A stretch of 33,355 nt of DNA, taken from contig JAUIAP010000055.1 in the NCBI GenBank assembly GCA_030425205.1, forward strand, positions 1-33,355, in the 5' to 3' direction. A model generated the notes under the pieces. It made no database searches. It saw only the letters and a list, made by a program, of their open reading frames with translations, and had not been told where the DNA came from. How positions within the stretch are numbered: position 1 is the stretch's first letter; each line of letters starts with the position of its first letter. A program made the translations under genes and the position numbers. Origin of the DNA: Anaerolineae bacterium. Its GTDB lineage: Bacteria > Chloroflexota > Anaerolineae > Promineifilales > Promineifilaceae. Positions 31,164 to 33,355 of this stretch are shown piece by piece.

Positions 31164-31221
31164 GCTGCGGTCGGTCTCCTGACCGTACCGCGAGTGGAGC
31201 GGTCAGGAGACCGACCGCAGC
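31164..31221. other. perfect 22-bp GC-rich hairpin
   Basis: GCTGCGGTCGGTCTCCTGAC and two further bases (31164-31185) pair perfectly with 31200-31221 around a 14-base loop. No U-run follows. It may stop transcription from the HD gene or simply be another dispersed palindrome. Confidence 0.8.
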
Positions 31222-31271
31222 ATTACGCCAGTTATTAAATTCTGATTCCTTAGGGTCTGTCCAGAAATAAG

Positions 31272-31655
31272 TTACGCATCTTTTGGGAATTGAACGCAAG
31301 GATGAATGGTGTAATTCCACTCACCATGCCAAGAGTCAGGCACAATATTGACAGCCTCAATCTGTTGCTCTGAGATACGGCGTTTAGTTTGATAATGACG
31401 TTCATCAAGGCGACTATGAACGGTTAGTCCTTGAGTCGTTTTTGTGGCACAGATGAGGTCTACAATAACTTGGTGGGTGATGAGAGGCTTGCCACGCCAA
31501 TTTTGTGTAATGAAAGAAAAGAGACGGTGTTCTATCTTGTTCCACTTACTGGTTCCAGGTGGCAGATGACAGACGCTAATAGGAATGTTTATGTCATTAG
31601 CCAACTGTTGCAGTTCGACTTTCCAAAGCCGAACACGATAGCCATTACTGCCGCC
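31272..31655 (-). pseudogene. C-terminal remnant of an ISAzo13-type transposase
   Basis: The frame reads GGSNGYRVRLWKVELQQLAND, then INIPISVCHLPPGTSKWNKIEHRLFSFITQNWRGKPL and ends CVQFPKDA. The segments LPPGTSKWNKIEHRLFS and NWRGKPL are hallmark of the ISAzo13-family DDE transposase C-terminus. An in-frame stop occurs just upstream of GGSNGYR (near 31660), and the N-terminal two-thirds are missing. The left end of the IS256-family element lies only about 20 bp beyond, so the loss may relate to that junction. Confidence 0.8.
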
Positions 31656-31705
31656 CCGGGTATGTCAATAGGATTGTGTAAATAGATCTCGCCTCAGATA
31701 ATTTC

Positions 31706-31820
31706 TTCATAAATGCGTTGGTTGTCTATCAGCCGGAGCAGCCTGTGTGTCAAGGGTCGCTACGCTTCCTCCCTTGACAAACGGGCTGCGGAGGCTATGC
31801 TGGGACAACGCATTTGTGAA
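31706..31820. repeat. 115-bp foldback element inside the IS256-type element
   Basis: TTCATAAATGCGTTG (31706-31720) pairs with CAACGCATTTGTGAA (31806-31820) with one mismatch, and an inner stem pairs 31739-31756 with 31771-31788. It occupies the space between the left terminal repeat and the transposase stop codon and is not a usual part of IS256 elements, so it may be a nested insertion or an IS-specific structure. Confidence 0.65.
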
Positions 31821-31831
31821 GGTTGATGTGT

Positions 31832-33146
31832 TCATAATGTTAAGCGGTCGCCAAAACGGATGGCGAGTTGGTTGAGAATCAATGCCCAATTGGGGATGTC
31901 GCTACGCGACCGTTGCCGTTGTGGACGTGTCCACTTTTTAGCGATATTGAGATGAGCCAAGTACAACAGCTTGGCGGCCGAGTCGGAATGGGGGAAAGCC
32001 CCCTTCGTTTTGACGACCTTGCGTAGCTGGCGGTTGTAGGCCTCGATGGCGTTGGTCGTGTAAATGACGCGGCGAATCTGCGCGGGAAAGTTGAAAAAGG
32101 TGGACAGTTCGTGCCAGTTGTTCTCCCAAGAGCGGATGGCGATGGCGTACTTGTCGCCCCACGTCTCGCCCAGTTTGAGCAGATTTTCCTCTGCCTCAGC
32201 ACGTGTGCCAGCCTTATAGACCGTTTTGAGGTCGCGCATGAATGCTTTTTGGTCTTTGGAAGCAATATAACGCAAACTGCTGCGAATTTGATGAATGACG
32301 CAACGCTGAACTTCTGTTAGGGGAAAGACGGCGTGAATGGCCTCGCTGAACCCCTCCAGCCCGTCCACACAGGCGATCAGGACATCTTGTACGCCGCGAC
32401 TTTGCAGGTCGGTGACGACACTCAACCAGAAATTTAACCCTTCGCCACCAGTGGAAACCCAATGCCCCAGAATATCCCGATACCCATTGGCATCGACCCC
32501 CATCACCGCAATAGACGCGCCGAGGATACGGCGGCGCAATTGGACACCTTGCCATTGTGACGATTTTGAGATGAATCGCGTCCAGAAACAGGAAGGCGTA
32601 CAATGCCGCCAACGGTCTGTTTTGCCACGCCTTGACCTCTGCCTTGACCTTATCGGTCACCGCGCTGACCGTCGCAGCCGAGACCGTCACCCCGTACAGC
32701 TCAGCCAGCGTCTCCTCAATGTCTCGTGTTGAGACCCCTTTGGCATACAACCCCAAAATCTTTTCTTCTAACTCGTTTGTATTGCGGCTATATTTCTCCA
32801 CAATCTGCGGTGAGAATGACCCTTCGCGGTCGCGTGGCACGCGGATCGTCTGCTCCCCGTTCGAGGTACGCACTGTTTTGTCGTAATAGCCATTGCGACT
32901 GTTTCCGCTTTTGCGTCCTTCCCCTGCGTACCGTTCGTATCCCAGATGTGCGCCTAATTCGGCCGCCAGCATCTCTTCCAGCGTCTTGGCAAACAGCCGC
33001 GCAAAGATCCCTTCGCGACCAAAAAAGTCATCCATCGTCTCCGCCGATGCCAATTGTGCCATCACCTCATCAGCCGCTGGCATTGTTTGCCATTTTTGTT
33101 GCAGTTGTTTTTCTTGTGTCATTTTTGCCTCGTTTTTCTTTGTCAT
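31832..33146 (-). pseudogene. IS256-family transposase, frameshifted
   Basis: From Met 33146: helical N-terminus, ELGAHLGYERYAGEG..SGNSRNGYYDKTVRTSNGE, VPRDREGSFSPQIVEKYSR, GVSTRDIEETLAELYGV, and FLFLDAIHLKI with the first catalytic Asp. The frame is lost at about 32580. Residues NGKVSNCAA appear in a second frame and SIAVMGVDANGYRDILGHW in a third, so at least two indels lie between about 32515 and 32580. The rest is intact: ACVDGLEGFSEAI (second Asp), VQRCVIHQIRSSLRYI, and YTTNAIEAYNRQLRK (catalytic Glu), ending RFGDRLTL. Either a decayed copy or sequencing error in a short interval. Confidence 0.88.
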
Positions 33147-33210
33147 TGTTCCATTCTAAAGAGGCTTTCGATTTACACAAATTATTTTACATACTCGACG
33201 CTGGGGTGGA

Positions 33211-33355
33211 ATGCAGCCACACACGGCCAAAGAGAGCGCAACCGCGCTGACCAGTCATCTCGTTGCCCTCTGGCGCTGGTTCATCGACCAACGCCAACTC
33301 ACCAGTTGGTCGTCTCTGTCGCGGGCTGACGTACAGGCATGGGTCGCTGCCCGGC
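33211..33355 (+). CDS. probable tyrosine recombinase, N-terminal fragment (runs off window)
   Basis: Frame from ATG 33211: MQPHTAKESATALTSHLVAL then WRWFIDQRQLTSWSSLSRAD and VQAWVAAR, open to the window edge. The pattern of two helices with LWRWFxDQ and SLSRADVQAWVAAR resembles the SAM-like core-binding domain of tyrosine recombinases and integrases. The frame is also open upstream into the IS end (from 33160), so the original gene may have started further left before the insertion. No catalytic residues are in view, so the assignment is tentative. Confidence 0.4.
   Translation, partial: MQPHTAKESATALTSHLVALWRWFIDQRQLTSWSSLSRADVQAWVAAR

Larger units (their letters stand above)
31674..33180 (-). 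mobile_element. IS256-family insertion sequence, inactive
   Basis: Ends share TTGTGTAAAT (31674-31683; inverted at 33171-33180) followed by a second partly matching block with GCCTC, consistent with IS256-type terminal inverted repeats. The element is about 1.5 kb and holds a disrupted transposase. The 8-bp flanks (CAATAGGA on the left and ATTATTTT on the right) do not match, so no target duplication is seen. None of the 37 TCGGCCGA octamers of the window falls inside it. Confidence 0.75.

Noticed and set aside
31164..31221. Intrinsic terminator for the surface-protein/HD operon.
   Set aside because: The stem is strong, but the loop is 14 bases, there is no U-run, and the sequence looks like a dispersed palindrome; I list it only as a hairpin.
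31707..31889. Small minus-strand frame downstream of the transposase.
   Set aside because: It is made of the end of the transposase region in another frame plus the foldback element; no start signal and no recognisable protein.
32510..32590. Programmed frameshifting in the transposase.
   Set aside because: IS256-type elements are not known for it, two shifts would be needed, and no slippery A/T-rich heptamer is evident at the site.

Overview
The window reads as chromosomal DNA of a free-living bacterium, most probably a Chloroflexota (Anaerolineae/Caldilineae-type). This is inferred from gene content: an AfsR/SARP-type BTAD regulator with a Cys-X2-Cys-X2-Arg-Leu signature, a very long cyclase-ATPase-TPR protein, a giant secreted protein with CSLREA-like, FG-GAP and C25-peptidase parts, and abundant small palindromic repeats. 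No rRNA or tRNA gene was seen, so the taxonomic call is an inference.

Region 1 (about 1-13.1 kb, minus strand) is an extracellular contractile injection system (eCIS, phage-tail-like) operon. Reading with transcription from 13.07 kb leftwards it encodes: a Pvc16/DUF4255 cap protein with an extra beta-sandwich domain, sheath, inner tube, a tail-assembly-chaperone-like protein, a 48-residue protein, a second tube protein, a 1757-residue Gln-rich VQRQ-repeat protein, a small acidic protein, a LysM tube-baseplate adaptor, a VgrG/gp5-like spike and a gp25-like baseplate protein. The expected gpJ-like baseplate proteins, AAA+ ATPase, tape measure and tail fibre are not in the window. Several intergenic gaps hold heptanucleotide tandem repeats that fold into hairpins.

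Region 2 (13.1-21.0 kb) is a regulatory block. A cNMP-binding/coiled-coil protein and a 945-residue BTAD-NB-ARC-TPR regulator form a minus-strand operon. Divergent from it is a 1195-residue tandem class III cyclase-ATPase-TPR protein. The 447-bp divergent promoter holds two mirror-image arrays of CGTNRC repeats spaced 11 bp, the geometry used by SARP regulators. A 15-base version of the same site (ARAAACGTCRCAAAT) lies directly upstream of the eCIS operon. The simplest reading is one circuit: the regulator controls itself, the cyclase and the injection system, with a cyclic nucleotide sensed by the cNMP-binding protein.

Region 3 (21.0-31.0 kb) carries a 2964-residue membrane-anchored surface protein: signal peptide, Ig-like domain, seven FG-GAP-like calcium repeats, beta-helix segments, a pre-peptidase-like domain interrupted by 13 PDAFTN hexapeptides, a gingipain-like C25 peptidase with His2224 and Cys2261, Ig-like domains and a C-terminal membrane anchor. 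A small HD-domain hydrolase gene follows after two bases.

Region 4 (31.0-33.4 kb) is a mobile-element graveyard: tandem palindromes, a truncated ISAzo13-type transposase remnant, a frameshifted IS256-family element and the 5' part of a probable tyrosine recombinase.

Across the window except region 4, the palindromic octamer TCGGCCGA recurs at least 37 times (about once per 0.9 kb), in the manner of the cyanobacterial HIP1 repeat.
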